A stretch of 64,000 nucleotides of DNA from Nymphaea colorata (GCF_008831285.2 NC_045147.1:954001-1018000), one strand, 5' to 3'. Counted from the stretch's first letter, positions 1 to 16,844 are shown. Numbers and translations: made by a program. Notes: generated from the sequence alone by a model not told the origin.

Positions 1-546
1 AAACACCTGTCACAGCATTAACTCATCCCTGACCGCATTCAACCAATACACCTGATAAAGCTTTGCTGTGAAACTCTGAGAGCACAGGGTCTTGTTACTG
101 GTGATATTTTATATTTCATCTGGGGATACATCCACCAGCAACTTTCCGCTTTTTTCTGCTGAAACCACCAAAAGTACCCTTGCTAAGATGTCTCAGGATC
201 AGGTCTGGATTCAGATCCGATTTGGATCTTAATCCAGAAGAGTTGTATGTTATGTCCTACTGTAGTTATCAGTACCTATTAGGAATATAATTGTCCTCCG
301 TAATTTGTAATGAAATACAATTAGGTCATGGACTGCACATGAGGGAATGTGACTGCAGCAGCATCTATCTCTTTTCCTTCCATTTTTCTCTCCCTGTTTT
401 TTGTTCAAGTCTGCTTCTAGTTTTAGCATGATTTGTCAGATTTCTTTCATGGTGTCAGACTGGTATTAAGATCCCAGAGCTGCAGTTTCCTCTAAAAAAT
501 TGTATTTTCAAGTTTCAACATATTGTATGTTTTCCAATTCTTCATT
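1..546. other. Left-edge intergenic DNA, no gene recognised
   Basis: No coding region is supportable here. A stretch at about 180-280 resembles 4411-4480, the sequence just before the phospholipase D fragment (shared words include TTATGT and GTCCT near a TGTAGTT). This could be a second, more decayed copy of that intron, but the match is short and imperfect. Confidence 0.3.
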
Positions 547-788
547 TCTGATTTCCTCTCGCTTTTTAATCTTTTCTTGTCCTACCTTTCTGCATTGTTG
601 AATCTTTTTCCTTTTTTTCTTCTCCTTCTTCTTTTCATCTTTATTCCCTCTCCCTGTCTTGTCACATATATTCTTTACTCTGATCCGATCCTTTCGTATT
701 CCTTCACCTGTGTTCATGTGTTATTTTCTCTGTTAACGTGAAATACAGATCCGGTCCTCATATCGCTTTCTTTGATCTCAATGGATCT
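547..788. repeat. Flanking repeat copy R1
   Basis: This pyrimidine-rich segment starts CTGATTTCCTCTC and ends near GATCTCAATGGATCT. It recurs with few differences at 3233-3441 and 3655-3896. Its right end abuts the LTR of the copia remnant, so it is probably old flanking DNA into or beside which that element inserted before local rearrangement. Confidence 0.8.
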
Positions 789-1012
789 TGTGAGAAAAGA
801 GAGAAAGATTCAGAAAATGAATCACTTGTATATGTGCTATTGATCATACAAGGTATTTATAGAGTACAAGAGGGATGACGTTACAACAAATAAGGCAAGA
901 AATAAAATCGTAGAATCAGATCCCAAATTGATTGTGATTGATACGATTTTATTTCTTGCAGAGATGATTTCGTAATTCAAGCTCTTTCCTAATTCAAATT
1001 CTTTCCTTAACA
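789..1012 (-). repeat. 3' LTR of the first copia remnant
   Basis: On the minus strand this 224 bp segment begins TGTTAAGGAAAG and ends CTCTTTTCTCACA, the TG...CA ends expected of an LTR. It directly follows the RNase H coding end, and a purine-rich tract (GCGGGAGAC) precedes it, as a polypurine tract should. No matching 5' LTR was found beyond 3.2 kb, so the element is truncated at its 5' side. Confidence 0.65.
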
Positions 1013-3225
1013 GTCTCCCGCAAACTGAACGGCGGCTCCACGATGTTGAGGTTGTTTCTAAAATCTGTGAACACCATTCCTCCTGGAGCTTTCGTCATTC
1101 CATCCGCTAATTGCTCTTTAGTACGAGTGAAATTCACTTGGATCTCTCTTTTGTTGACATGATCTCTAACGAAATGAAAATCAATTTCAACATGCTTGGT
1201 GCGAGCATGAAACATGGGGTTTGAGGCTAAGTATACAGCTCCTATATTATCACACCATAAAGTTGGTGCATCTGATAATGGAAACCGTAGCTCTTTCAGG
1301 AGAGATTTTAACCATAGTATTTCTGCAGCAGCACATGCTAGAGACTTGTACTCAGCTTCAGTGCTAGACCGAGCAACTGTTCTTTGTTTTCTAGAAGCCC
1401 ATGAGACAACATTATTGCCTAGGAGAGCAACAAAACCTCCGGTCGATTTTCGATCTTTTGGACTGCCAGCCCAGTCTACATCAGCAAAGATACTCAACTG
1501 CAAAGATGATGATCGAGTCAAGCGAAGGGCATAATGACTGGTTCCTTTTAAATACCGAAGTATTCTTTTGACCATCGTCCAATGAATAGTCTTTGGAGAG
1601 TGCATGAATTGACAAACGCGATTTACAGCAAATGCAATTTCTGGACGTGTGAGAGTAACATATTGTAATGCGCCTATTATACTTCGATACATCGTGGGAT
1701 CCCAAAATAAATCCTCAATGGCGGATTTAGTGACCACCATGGGGGATGTTGTGGGTTTGGCACTGTCCATTTGAGCTTTGTGAAGAATGTCAGTAATGTA
1801 ACGACGTTGACTCAGATATATCTCCCCAAGCCTTCGCTTGACTTCAATACTTAGAAAATAAGTAAGGGGACCAAGATCCTTTACCGAGAATGCAGAGCCA
1901 AGTTGTTTAATAATATGAGAAACAAGAGCCGGCGCAGATCCAGTGATGATCAAATCATCGACGTACACATAAAGAAATATGTGATTGCCGTCGCGAGAGT
2001 AAATAAACAGAGATGCATCAGACTGAGAAGCAACAAAGCCAATGTCGCGAAGGAAGCAACTCAAGCGATGATACCACACACGTGGAGCCTGCTTGAGCCC
2101 ATACAAAGCTTTGTCTAGCTTGCATACATGATGAGGATAGTTGACATCTTGAAACCCCTCTGATTGACCCATATAGACATCTTCAGAAAGATACCCATTA
2201 AGAAAAACATTATCAAAATCAAGTTGTCATAAAGACCAATCAAAATGAACGGTTAAAGAGAGTAGTACTCGGATAGTAGTTGGTTTGACGGTGGGACTGA
2301 AAGTTTCTTGATAGTCAATACCAGCCGTTTGAAGAAAACCCCGGGTGACAAGGTTGTGCCATGCGATAGAGCCGTCAGGATGACACTTGATTTTATACAC
2401 CCATTTGGAACTGATAATGTTGAAGTCAGGTTGAAGCGGAACAAGATGCCATGTTTTGTTTTTCTGCAATGCTGAAAACTCTAATTGCATAGCTTGGTGC
2501 CAACACGTGGAATGAATAGCCTCTTTAAACGTCCCTGGTTCCTCTTGTTCATGAATGGCAGAAAAAACTTTGGGTTTCAACGAGCCAGTCATAGAACGAG
2601 TGATCATCGAGTGAGAAGGACGCAGAGCATCTTGAGTGGCTGCGACGTCAGTAACTATGACCAACAAAGGAACATCCAATGAGGATGACACCAAGGTTGT
2701 GGTGGGTGTAAGATCCCCGATAGGCTCCCCTGATGTAGGCTGAGCAGGCTCATGGATGGGCAGGCTGATATGCTCAGAAGAAGAAACCATAGCAGACGAT
2801 GAAGATCCAATCATTGGTGGTGGCAGAATAGTATACGAGGACGACGATGCTGGTTGTATTGAAGCAACGGGACTAGTTGAAGGAGAGCTAGTTGTGTGTG
2901 GCAGCCAATGAGATACAATATCTTTTGAAATAGTCGAATGCTGATCGGACTTGCTTGGATGAGTTTCATCAAAAATAACATGTCGAGATATAAAAATATG
3001 GCGATGGCTCTTGTCATAGCATAAATACCCTTTATGATGACTAGCATAACCCAAAAAGACGCATGGAGTAGTCTTAGGCTGGAACTTGGAATCATTCATG
3101 GGCGTCAATAAAGGATAACATGTGGTTCCAAAAACCCGAAGATGTGTATACTCTGGATCTTGTTGAAAGAGCATATAAAAGGGTGATTTTCGCTGCAATT
3201 TCAGTGTTGGTAATCTATTGATAAT
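994..3225 (-). mobile_element. Ty1/copia pol remnant (integrase C-term, RT, RNase H)
   Basis: Read on the minus strand, 3225-2227 encodes the end of integrase (RVFGTTCYP, FLGYASHHKGYLCYD) and the start of reverse transcriptase (NKTWHLVP, SKWVYKIK, ETFSPTVKPTTIR). After an in-frame TGA at 2227-2229 the same frame runs on through LYGLKQAPRVWYHRL, the catalytic YVDD motif, and RNase H (RKSTGGFVALL, SSTEAEYKSLA, MFHARTKHVEIDFHFVRD). The order is that of Ty1/copia. Gag, protease and most of integrase are missing, and the open frame stops abruptly at about 3225 where an unrelated repeat begins. The stop codon and lost 5' half make it non-autonomous. The frame is otherwise well preserved, so the decay is moderate. 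Confidence 0.93.
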
Positions 3226-3896
3226 ATAAAGGCTGATTTCCTCTCTCTTTTTAATTTTTTCTTGTCCTACCTTTCTGCATTGCTGAATCTTTTTCCTTTT
3301 TTTCTTCTCCTTCCTCTTTTCATCTTTATTTCCTCTCCTGTCTTGTCACATATATCCTTTACTTTGATCCAATCCTTTTGTATTCCTTCACCTGTGTTCA
3401 TGTGTTATTTTCTCTGTTAACGTGAAATACAAATCCGGTCCAAATGCCCCATGAGCTGCAGAAGTCAACTCCTACTCCATTGATAACGACTCTAGGAGAA
3501 AACCAATTCCATACAAGTCAAACTGTTATTGTTCCAGTCCTCATGGCAACCCAAATGTTAGCGTGAAATACAAATCTGGATCTTGTTGAAAGAGCATATA
3601 AAAGGGTGATTTTCGCTGCAATTTCAGTGTTGGTAATCTATTGATAATATAAAGGCTGATTTCCTCTCTCTTTTTAATTTTTTCTTGTCCTACCTTTCTG
3701 CATTGCTGAATCTTTTTCCTTTTTTTCTTCTCCTTCCTCTTTTCATCTTTATTCCCTCTCCTGTCTTGTCACATATATCCTTTACTTTGATCCAATCCTT
3801 TTGTATTCCTTCACCTGTGTTCATGTGTTATTTTCTCTGTTAACGTGAAATACAAATCCGGTCCTCATATAGCTTTCTTTGATCTCAACGGATCTC
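3152..3896. repeat. 423 bp tandem duplication with repeat copies R2 and R3
   Basis: The segment beginning TCTGGATCTTGTTGAAAGAG at 3152 recurs at 3575, an offset of 423 bp, and each is followed by a copy of the R1 repeat (3233-3441 and 3655-3896). The unit carries the tail of the copia integrase sequence fused to R, so the duplication arose after the copia truncation. About 130 bp of spacer (3442-3574) lies between the copies. R3 continues past the point where R1 is cut by the LTR. Confidence 0.85.
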
Positions 3897-4477
3897 AATT
3901 TCTGTACACGTTAAATCAGATTTGTTCCCATGAAATAAGACCTGTTCATGTAAGCTTTTCTTTATTTCTATTGGTCTAGTATTTGTGGCCACAAAATGAG
4001 AACTTTTCTCCATATGCATGCAGCCTCTGTTCTTGGATTTCATGTCTATCAAAATGGTCAGTCAGAGAGTTATGGGAGAAGTTAGTTCATACATATTCTC
4101 AAATATCAAAGGCCATAATTATATATCTAAAGCCTTTTTTGAGTTCCCTCTTCACAATAATCAAAGTCCCAATCAAATTGCCTTCAATCCCCTCCAACAT
4201 GTCAAACTTATCAAAATTGACTGACATTTTATCAGACAAAAAAAATTGAAGACAAGGAGATTATGTCTTATTATGTGCATGCCGAGAACACAGTCGTTGT
4301 TATTCACCAAAGAATTAACCAAGCACAGGCTTTGCTTTCATGACAGGGCAAGTTGTCCATGATTCAAACTCAAAGCTGTGTACAACTTGATGGGGCTACA
4401 AAGATGTACTGAGATGGGATGGATTGAGATCTGATTGGAATCTGGGTGCAGAAGTGTTATGTTGTGTCCTCTTGTAG
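3897..4477. other. Intergenic or intronic DNA upstream of the phospholipase D fragment
   Basis: AT-rich sequence without recognisable coding content. If the phospholipase D fragment once had upstream exons, this would be intron, ending with a plausible acceptor (CTCTTGTAG) at 4477. Confidence 0.3.
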
Positions 4478-4841
4478 TTCGGTGCGTATATAGTTGTACC
4501 ATTGTGGCCGGAAGGCAATCCTGAAGGCCAAGTTGTTCAAGAGATACTGCATTGGTCAAGACTCATGATGGAGATGATGTACAAGATTATTCGACAGGCG
4601 AAATGGATGCTGGTTATGAAGGTTTACATCCAAAGGACTATCTGAATTTCTTTTGCCTTGTCAACCGAGAACTGGAGGGTGAAGGGGAGAACTATATCCC
4701 GCCTTCTTTGCCAAGCCCTTTTCCCGACTATTGGAATTCTCAGAAGAACAGAAGGTTCATGATCTACGTGCACTCCAAGCTTATGATAGGTATGATAGCT
4801 CTAACTTCCATATGACAATAATATACAACACCAGGCAATGA

Positions 4842-5035
4842 CAGGGGCGGAGCCAGGATTTTCTTCAGGGGCAGGCCGACAGTCCGACCTCTGGATCCGG
4901 GTAGGACCAAACTGAATTATAATACAAAAAATACATTACGAAATTAAAATATATTATTTTTTTCAATGTAAAAAAAAAAATCATTGGCTGGGGTGGGGCC
5001 ATGGCATAGGCAGGCCCCCCTTCCCTCCGCCCCTA
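4842..5035. mobile_element. hAT-like MITE in the phospholipase D intron
   Basis: The element starts CAGGGGCGGAGCCAGGATTT and ends CCTCCGCCCCTA, giving an inverted GGGGCGGAG / CTCCGCCCC pair about 190 bp apart. CAGNGGCGGAGCCAGGATTT is a common terminal motif of small plant hAT elements. The 8 bp flanks (GGCAATGA and CGCAACGT) do not match well, so the target duplication has decayed or the exact end is off by a base or two. Confidence 0.55.
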
Positions 5036-5040
5036 CGCAA

Positions 5041-5059
5041 CGTGTGTGTGTGTGTGTGT
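5041..5059. repeat. (GT)n microsatellite
   Basis: A short GT dinucleotide run immediately right of the hAT-like element. Confidence 0.9.
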
Positions 5060-5890
5060 AACATACAGTTCATGTATTTTCACACATTTGATCGATCTAT
5101 AGGCTATTTGAATACTAGCACTAAATACACACACATGTAGAACTGCTAGACTCTGCATATGATATCTGAAATATATGGTGGTTCTAAAGATGACTGTGAA
5201 TCTATTCATGTGAACATGTTCTTCTTCCTGGCCCACTTGTTATGAACAGATACTTGAACATTTTTTTTATGATAAGCAAATTTGAGTTTTTGAAGCTAAT
5301 TTATAGAAACTTATATACAAAATCCAGATTCAACGGACCCATTGTTTTAATTCATCAGTTAGCATATCCTCGTGATCATTCTCTAATCACTATTTAGATC
5401 TTAATAAGTGTGCGCCTGCAGTTACAATAGGGCACCATAGAGCGAAAAGCTTCCGTCTTTGGCATAAACTAAGTAACATTGCCTATCAAAGAAACAATTA
5501 GACATCCAATGACAAACTAAAGATGCTGATTTGTGCCTTTTGATCACTTCCATTGTAAATTTAGTGGATGATGAGTACGTGTTGATGGGCTCAGCAAACG
5601 TGAACCAAAGGTCCATGGATTTCCAAAGGGACACTGAGATTGTAATTGGCTGCCACCAGCCCAAACAAATCGGGCATGGTAAGAACTACGGTGGTGTGCA
5701 TGAATTCAGGATGTCCTTATGGTGGGAGCACACTAAGCGTACAGAAGAGGAATTTGTGGAGCCACCGAGCTTAGAGTGCGTGAGGCAAATGCGCGAGATT
5801 GGAGATCGCATGTGGAGTATATTCAGCGGGGAGGCCATGGAAAGACATGGGAGGCGTTTTCATGATTTTATATATATATATATCTATGTA

Positions 5891-6509
5891 TCTCCAACTG
5901 CCAATTAATTCCATGTTTGGTTTACCAACCAATAATAATACAAAATGTGACACTTTAAGACGAGTTAGAACTTGTTTTTCAATTGTTTAATATCGATTGA
6001 TGATTGGTTTGGCGTACATATTATACTGGTTTTGGTTCTAAAAATATATTAGTTTTCGGTTTTGTTGGGATGTCTTTGGTTTTACCTAACTTTTATTCGG
6101 ACCGCAAATTCATGCTTAGAGAACCAAATTGTGAGATCTCATTGTTATTTCTACTGTGGTTCATGATTTACCACAAATTAAGTTTTCTAAGGTGAAGACA
6201 TGATCAGAAAGGGTGAGAATAAGGTAGAAACTAAGCACCTAAAATTCATCAAAAGGCATGCCTAAGTGATAAGATGGATAAATTTATATGAGAATCAACA
6301 AATAATAATGTGATTAAGTTAAGTTGAATACGGGGTGAAACGTAAAGGAAAAAAGAACAAACGTTCCATGCATGGTAACCAGACAACACCCACAACTGAG
6401 AATAATATCTGAAGATGTTGTGAATACTTGAAAGGATATCAGTTTAGGGATGTCAATACATTTGATTTAGGCTAGATATTTGACCAAACTGTTCCAAAAC
6501 AATTGGATA

Positions 6510-6546
<37 letters not shown>

Positions 6547-8248
6547 AATATCGAAATAAGAAATCAGATCAGATTGAGATTAAGAAATGACATCCGATCC
6601 GACTTAGATATCCATAAATGTCTGATCAATTTGGATTTGGATCAGTTTTAGTTTTAAATAAATATCTTATATCCAATGGTCTTACATTTTGAAAGTTATC
6701 CAAATTAGGTTCAAATTCAGATCCAGATATGAATGCAAAAATTGGATCATATGAGATTCAGATTGTGAAATCAGATTTCGGATATGATTTTTCTTTGTGC
6801 ACATTCAAATCTGAATATATGAATATCTGAAAAAGCGAACACAATTAATGACATCCGAGAAAGTAGTGTAAGAAATATGAAGCTAGCCTAACCCAGGAAC
6901 AATGGGAAGCAATAAAACACATCAGAGGCAGTTACGCACAACTACCCTGCCGCTGTCTACACCAAAGCAATGATTCCTTCCAAAAAAAAAGGAGAGAGAA
7001 CCTCTCTATCTCTCACACCTTTAACTTATGTCGATCTTTCCATCAAGTTTCCCAATTCTGCGAATAAGAGAACCTGCATCTTCAAATAGAAGGATTTTTT
7101 GCTGGTTGCCAGAATTTTGTGCCTCATGTTTTTAAACTACACCCATTTTGAGGGAATGGATCGCCTTCGTTCTTTCATTGCGGTTGGTCTTCATCTCCAT
7201 CCTATCATATTGGCGACTACCTCACATCTATCTCTGATCTCAAAGAGTGGGAGTTGCCCACTTAATTACAAAGTCCATCTCTGCGTTATCTGCGCTAGAG
7301 TTAGCTTCTCTCTGTCCATACACAAGATCCTCCTCTTTCCGCTCCTTCATGAGCTTGTTTAGCAGCTTCCTTCCTCTTTGTCCTCAACATCAAAAAGTTT
7401 GTGCAGTTACTTGCGAAGTTTGCAGACCAGATCTTTGTTAGGGAAGCACACCTCGTTAATTGACATTTTAAATGTTGATGGCATTTGAATCTAGTTCTCC
7501 TTGTTGGTAGCCTCTAGGCGAAAAGGTCAACATTCTCTGGTACCAATTCTAATGCCTCAACTGAAAGCTAATTTAACCTGAGACTGAGAGAAGAGCGCAA
7601 ATGCGAAAAGAGTCAGATCCAAAATTCAGTTGTCGTGGTGATCAAATTGCGCAAATGCTTGCTTCTTAAGGAAGTGAAGTATAAAATTGTTTGGGAATGC
7701 TATGAAAATAGTATGCATTAAGATTTCGAAAATGTTAGACTTGATCTGGATCATATACAAAAAAAAAAGGGTCAGACAACGTATGCAGGAGTGACCGCAG
7801 GACGAACGTTGAGTAAGATGAATTTAACTAATTAGGAACCGACCAAATTAAATTGCCGGCTTTAGCGACAACTATTTTTGGTTCCATTAATTTGTTAATT
7901 TTTACAAAGAAGAAGCATGATGGTCTTCGCATCAACATCTCCATTGAGTTGCGTGCATATTAGACTTTTACACTACAAGCATGCACCAAAGGGCGTGAGG
8001 ATATTTTTGAAATTCTTTATACAGTAATGGGCATTTTAGACTTTTTTAAACTTTTCTACAATCCTCTTTTACGTTATTAAAAAGTTTCTTTTTTTGTTGT
8101 AATGGAAATATTTTGGTTGTTGCCTCGAGTATACAATTTTTCTTGCACAGGGGTGTGTACCTAACCAGCTTCCTAAGCACTTTATATTTCTAAAAGAGTT
8201 GAAAACATGCCTAACCCATTACATTTTTTCTTCGACAAACTTACCCAT

Positions 8249-8250
<2 letters not shown>
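5891..8250. other. Gene-free AT-rich stretch
   Basis: No gene is supportable. It holds a 32 nt A tract (6513-6544) and, at about 6430-6830, a degenerate repeat rich in GATCC/GATAT words (ATCCGA, GGATAT) that looks like an old low-complexity insertion. Open frames at 7.1-7.4 kb show no family motif. Confidence 0.5.
6513..6544. repeat. Poly(A) tract
   Basis: Thirty-two consecutive A residues. It could mark the tail of an old retroposon, but no matching body or target duplication was identified. Confidence 0.8.

Positions 8251-8285
<35 letters not shown>
8251..8285. repeat. (AT)n microsatellite
   Basis: About 35 bp of perfect AT dinucleotide repeat. Confidence 0.95.
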
Positions 8286-8287
<2 letters not shown>

Positions 8288-9039
8288 TCCAGTGAAGAAT
8301 GAAAGAACATACCAGACATCACTTTTTTATATATCCTCGGGTGAATGTTTGCCCTTCAGAGTCTTAGCAACCCTGCCATGCATGCTAAGAAAATTAGATG
8401 CTAACCTAAACAAATTGATGGTTGGAGAAGGATCAGCTCATTAGTTTTTGCATAATCAGATACATACTTGGTAGAGGATAAAAAAACTATTGAAGGTTCT
8501 ACATGGGACTGCTGATTTTAATTGACAATGTTTTTCCAAAGAAAAAAATGACTTCTTTACTAAGTTCTTCCATCAACAAATAAGAGTATCCTCGCATGAT
8601 TTTTTGTTCAATTCTAATAACTCGGCATCCCTTAAAAGGTGTTGCTCTTCCCACTCGTGTTCCAAAACAGCGTTCCACCGTGGGAACAAGAAAGGGAGAA
8701 AGTATATACTTGTTCAATAGTTTCTGTGTGGGGAAAAGCGGTGTACTTCAGTTTCCTTGTTCAGTATTAGAGGGGATCGAACCACTTTTTAAAAGCTTAG
8801 TTTCCTTTATAAATTACACATGCACGTGGTTCAACACATGCAGCTCATTTTCGTATTCGAGCACATAATTGTTTTTCGGGTCCCAAGAATGTTGATAAAT
8901 TAAAACCAATCAAGGGCAAACTATAGATTTGCTGCTGGCACGAATGAACCGGATCAACCTAAACCTTAGGGGCCCCCAAAACTTGTTATTCTATGGATAC
9001 TTGAGCACTCCCGTTCTTTGTGAACAAAACTGGCCAGGT
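8286..9039. other. Gene-free stretch, nothing recognised
   Basis: Short frames only, none with family motifs, and no clear repeat structure was seen. Confidence 0.4.
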
Positions 9040-9330
9040 CACTACAATTACTGACGGCCAAAAAATGATGTTGGTGAAACATGAGAGCACGTCGATAATG
9101 GGTTTTCCGACATTTGTGGTGATCGTTGATGAAGACAGTGCCAACAAAAACCATCACTGTCATTTGTGGCGATCGCTGATATAGAGGCCATCACCAACCC
9201 ACTAAGTACATAAGTAAACGAAAGATGATTCCCGATGTTCAAGGCGCCGATAATATTTTTTTTACCAACACTCAAAGGACGTCGGTAAACATGTTTACCA
9301 ACAATTATCATAAACATCTTGACGTTCTAT
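9040..9330. mobile_element. Possible CACTA-type terminal fragment
   Basis: The segment opens CACTACAATTACTGACGG and contains repeated short motifs in both directions (CGTCGGTAAA at 9280, TTTACCAACA, CGTCGATAA, GGCGATCGCTGAT). CACTA ends followed by sub-terminal repeats with CGTCGGTAAA-like words are characteristic of plant En/Spm-type elements. No opposite TAGTG end was found within reach, so this is probably one end of a decayed copy. Confidence 0.4.
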
Positions 9331-9639
9331 TTAATAATATAGGATATACACCTTCGGCTTAATTATGCTATATACCTTACCAGATATCCATGTATATTAA
9401 CAATGTACTCTACTAAGGGAAGCCGGATGACCTCGTAGAAAGGCATTAATAACAAAAGTGCCTAGATCATTGAGCCTTATTTTATGTCAAGAATATTCAA
9501 AATATTTCAATGATAGTTGGAATTTTGCGTAATTGACAAGAAAAATCTAAAATTAAAGAAAATAAGGGAAAAATTAATATGCATGGAAAGACAAATTGGA
9601 AATTAACATGGAAAAGTCAAATTATGAACTTGTGCCAAT
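9331..9639. other. Gene-free AT-rich stretch
   Basis: No coding or structural signal recognised. Confidence 0.4.
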
Positions 9640-11426
9640 CTACGTCACAATGGTACGCCTGTTTGGGTGGCGTACTCGTACCGGTACGCCGGTACGTTCT
9701 GGTAGGTTTGGATCTGGTTTCGGGTCGAAACCAGATCCAAACCATATCAAGTTTAACCTGAAAACCTAAAATTAAAAATCGCGATGGCCTTTCTGAGTTT
9801 TCTCCTTCCCGACTTTGGAACAGCCCTCGGCGGCTAGTGCTTGCATCCTTGCAGCGGCGGCAGACGGCGGCTGGCGACGTACAGCGGCCGCTGACGAACG
9901 GTGGCTGGCGACGGCAGTGTTTAGGGTTTTGCCGGTATTCTTTACAGTTTTCATTGATTGCATTGTTTTGTTGCTTTGCGATGGAATTTCGGCATTTTTT
10001 TCTTAAAAACGGTGGGGATGCGAAGGTGACATTGGCTTCCTTCGTGGTCATCTCATCAATCTCCGGGCATTGCATCAACATTCAGCAACGAAGAAGACAG
10101 CATCCAACTACAAGTTGTTTTTTCATTCGCTGCTTCGATTATAATCATTAGTCACCTGTGAGTTTACTGTCGTTTGTTTCTTTAAATTCTTTCTTTCATT
10201 AGATTGGTGAAATATTCAGCGATTATTCTTTTGCTACTAAACAACCCTGAAGTTCTGTTTACTACAAGGAACAGAGCATAAAAAAAAATTGCAATCGTTC
10301 CGGGGTTTATCTAGAATTTTTTAAAGGCTTATTCTGCAATTGATGTTGTATTTCAGTTTATTTTGTCGACCACTGTCAATAGATGAATATACTAAAGCCA
10401 AAAAATTCAACTGTTGTCACTCACGGGTGATTGGAAGGGCAGGGAATAGGTGGTGCAGCATGTAATTGTCTGGATGATTGGAAGGTTTTTAAATTGAGAG
10501 TTCTAACTACAAAAATGAAAAGTTTGATTGGCGATTGCTCATTTTTGTTTCAGACTATTATAAACATCCCTTGTTACATGATTTCCCATCATAATCTTAA
10601 AGCAGAACGAATTGTACAAAAGAATAAGTTGGGACAAAGATGTTTTGGCCTTCTGGCGTTGCATGTTGATCATGTAAGTTGAAATTAAATGTCATTATTT
10701 GCTGACTTGAGAGGTGAAGAAAATATTGGGCAATCAAGGTCCTAGTGGTTGTGAATCAAAGTCCTGGTTGTTGCTTTTATGATGAAGGGGTGGCGTATCA
10801 TCACCATGTGTGCATCGAAGGAGAGGATGACTTAGACCATCTTAATTCAGGGTTAAATGAACCATGTACACTACAAGATGTAGTGGTGGATGAGGAGGAC
10901 ATTACAGAGGTAGACAATGAAGAGGAAAAAGAACTTGAAGAATGATCTATGAAAAAAACATTTTATGTTTTTTTGTTTTCTTTTATGACTTATGAAGGTA
11001 TGTATGGATTGATGGAACGAACATTGTATGTTTATGTTTTATGAGATTATCTATGATCTATGGAAGGAACATTTGATGTTTTTTGTTTTCTTTTATGACT
11101 TATGAAGGTATCTATGGATTGATGGAAGAAACATTGTATGTTATGTTTTATGAGATTATCTATGATATATGGAAGGAACATTTGATGTTTTTTGTTTTTT
11201 TAATGACTTATGAAATTATTATGTATGGATTGATGGAAGGAATGTTTATGTTTACATTTGATTTTGATGTTTTTTTGATCTACGGATTCATTTTGTTTTT
11301 TTTTTATTTTTTGGTTATTAAAAATTAACAATATATGAATATAATAGTAGCCATACTTGTACCAAGATTTACTAGATTTACTAAAACGCCATACCCCATA
11401 CTCGTACCCGTACCATTGTGACATAG
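9640..11426. mobile_element. Unclassified element with 14-18 bp inverted ends
   Basis: A perfect 14 bp inverted pair, GTCACAATGGTACG at 9644-9657 and its complement at 11409-11422, bounds about 1.8 kb; allowing one mismatch it extends to 18 bp. The inner flanks of both ends carry GTACC/GTACG-rich words. Inside are a GC-rich segment (9815-9940), a short frame ending in an acidic tail (DEEDITEVDNEEEKELEE, up to 10945), and a tandem repeat of about 110 bp. An acidic C-terminal tail is common in plant hAT transposases, but no catalytic or dimerisation motif is convincing and no target duplication was found. The right end lies about 80 bp from the RPL5 telo-box. Confidence 0.5.
10944..11250. repeat. 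Tandem repeat of about 110 bp, 2.8 copies
   Basis: Units starting GATCTATG at 10944, GATCTATGG at 11055 and GATATATGG at 11164 share a T-rich stretch, then TATGACTTATGAA and TATGGATTGATGGAA. The period is 109-111 bp. It sits inside the inverted-repeat-bounded element, just after the acidic frame. Confidence 0.85.
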
Positions 11427-11453
11427 GTGACCAGCCAACCGAGTTTCATCGAG

Positions 11454-11480
11454 TTTTTTTTTTTTTTTTTTTTAAAAAAA
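11454..11480. repeat. Poly(T)/poly(A) tract upstream of RPL5
   Basis: Twenty T residues followed by seven A residues, between the upstream element and the RPL5 5' leader. It could act as a nucleosome-depleting promoter tract, but that is inference. Confidence 0.8.
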
Positions 11481-11505
11481 CCTTGTTTGTATGATTCCAG
11501 GTACA

Positions 11506-11514
11506 TTAGGGTTT
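11506..11514 (+). promoter_or_regulatory. Telo-box in the RPL5 promoter/5' leader
   Basis: TTAGGGTTT is the reverse of the plant telo-box AAACCCTAA, which recurs in promoters and leaders of plant ribosomal-protein genes. It lies 85 bp before the RPL5 start codon, a normal distance. Its role here is inferred from the family pattern. Confidence 0.6.
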
Positions 11515-11598
11515 GCAGCCCTCTTATCAGGCGGCGGCCAGCTTTTGGGTTCCAGGCTTCCGCGGGAGAGCGAAAGAAGGGAAAGAAGGTTCGCAGAA

Positions 11599-16844
<5,246 letters not shown>

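Larger units (their letters stand above)
4478..5890 (+). pseudogene. Phospholipase D C-terminal fragment (second HKD motif)
   Basis: Plant phospholipase D hydrolyses membrane phospholipids to phosphatidic acid using two HKD motifs. Only the C-terminal part is here. Exon one (4478-4789) encodes AYIVVPLWPEGNPEG, EILHW and MMEMMYKII, then a frameshift near 4590-4610 moves to the frame with KDYLNFFCLVNRE and FMIYVHSKLMI. A 775 bp GT-AG intron (4790-5564) splits the second HKD motif. Exon two (from 5565) continues VDDEYVLMGSANVNQRSMD and the conserved region after it. The motif H-x-K-x4-D is intact when spliced, but the reading frame is broken, the first HKD and C2 domain are absent, and the usual final 40 or so residues are replaced by a TA microsatellite from about 5866. 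I read it as a pseudogene; exons left of the window cannot be excluded. Confidence 0.85.

Noticed and set aside
9617-10151. GC-rich frames of 104-154 codons on both strands
   Set aside because: Overlapping opposite-strand frames in a GC-rich patch, Ala/Arg-rich without motif. I could not support any as a gene.
10431-10682. hAT dimerisation domain
   Set aside because: KNKLGQ looked similar to the RNRLxxQR block, but flanking residues do not fit and the comparison with the real motif at 38.9 kb is unconvincing.
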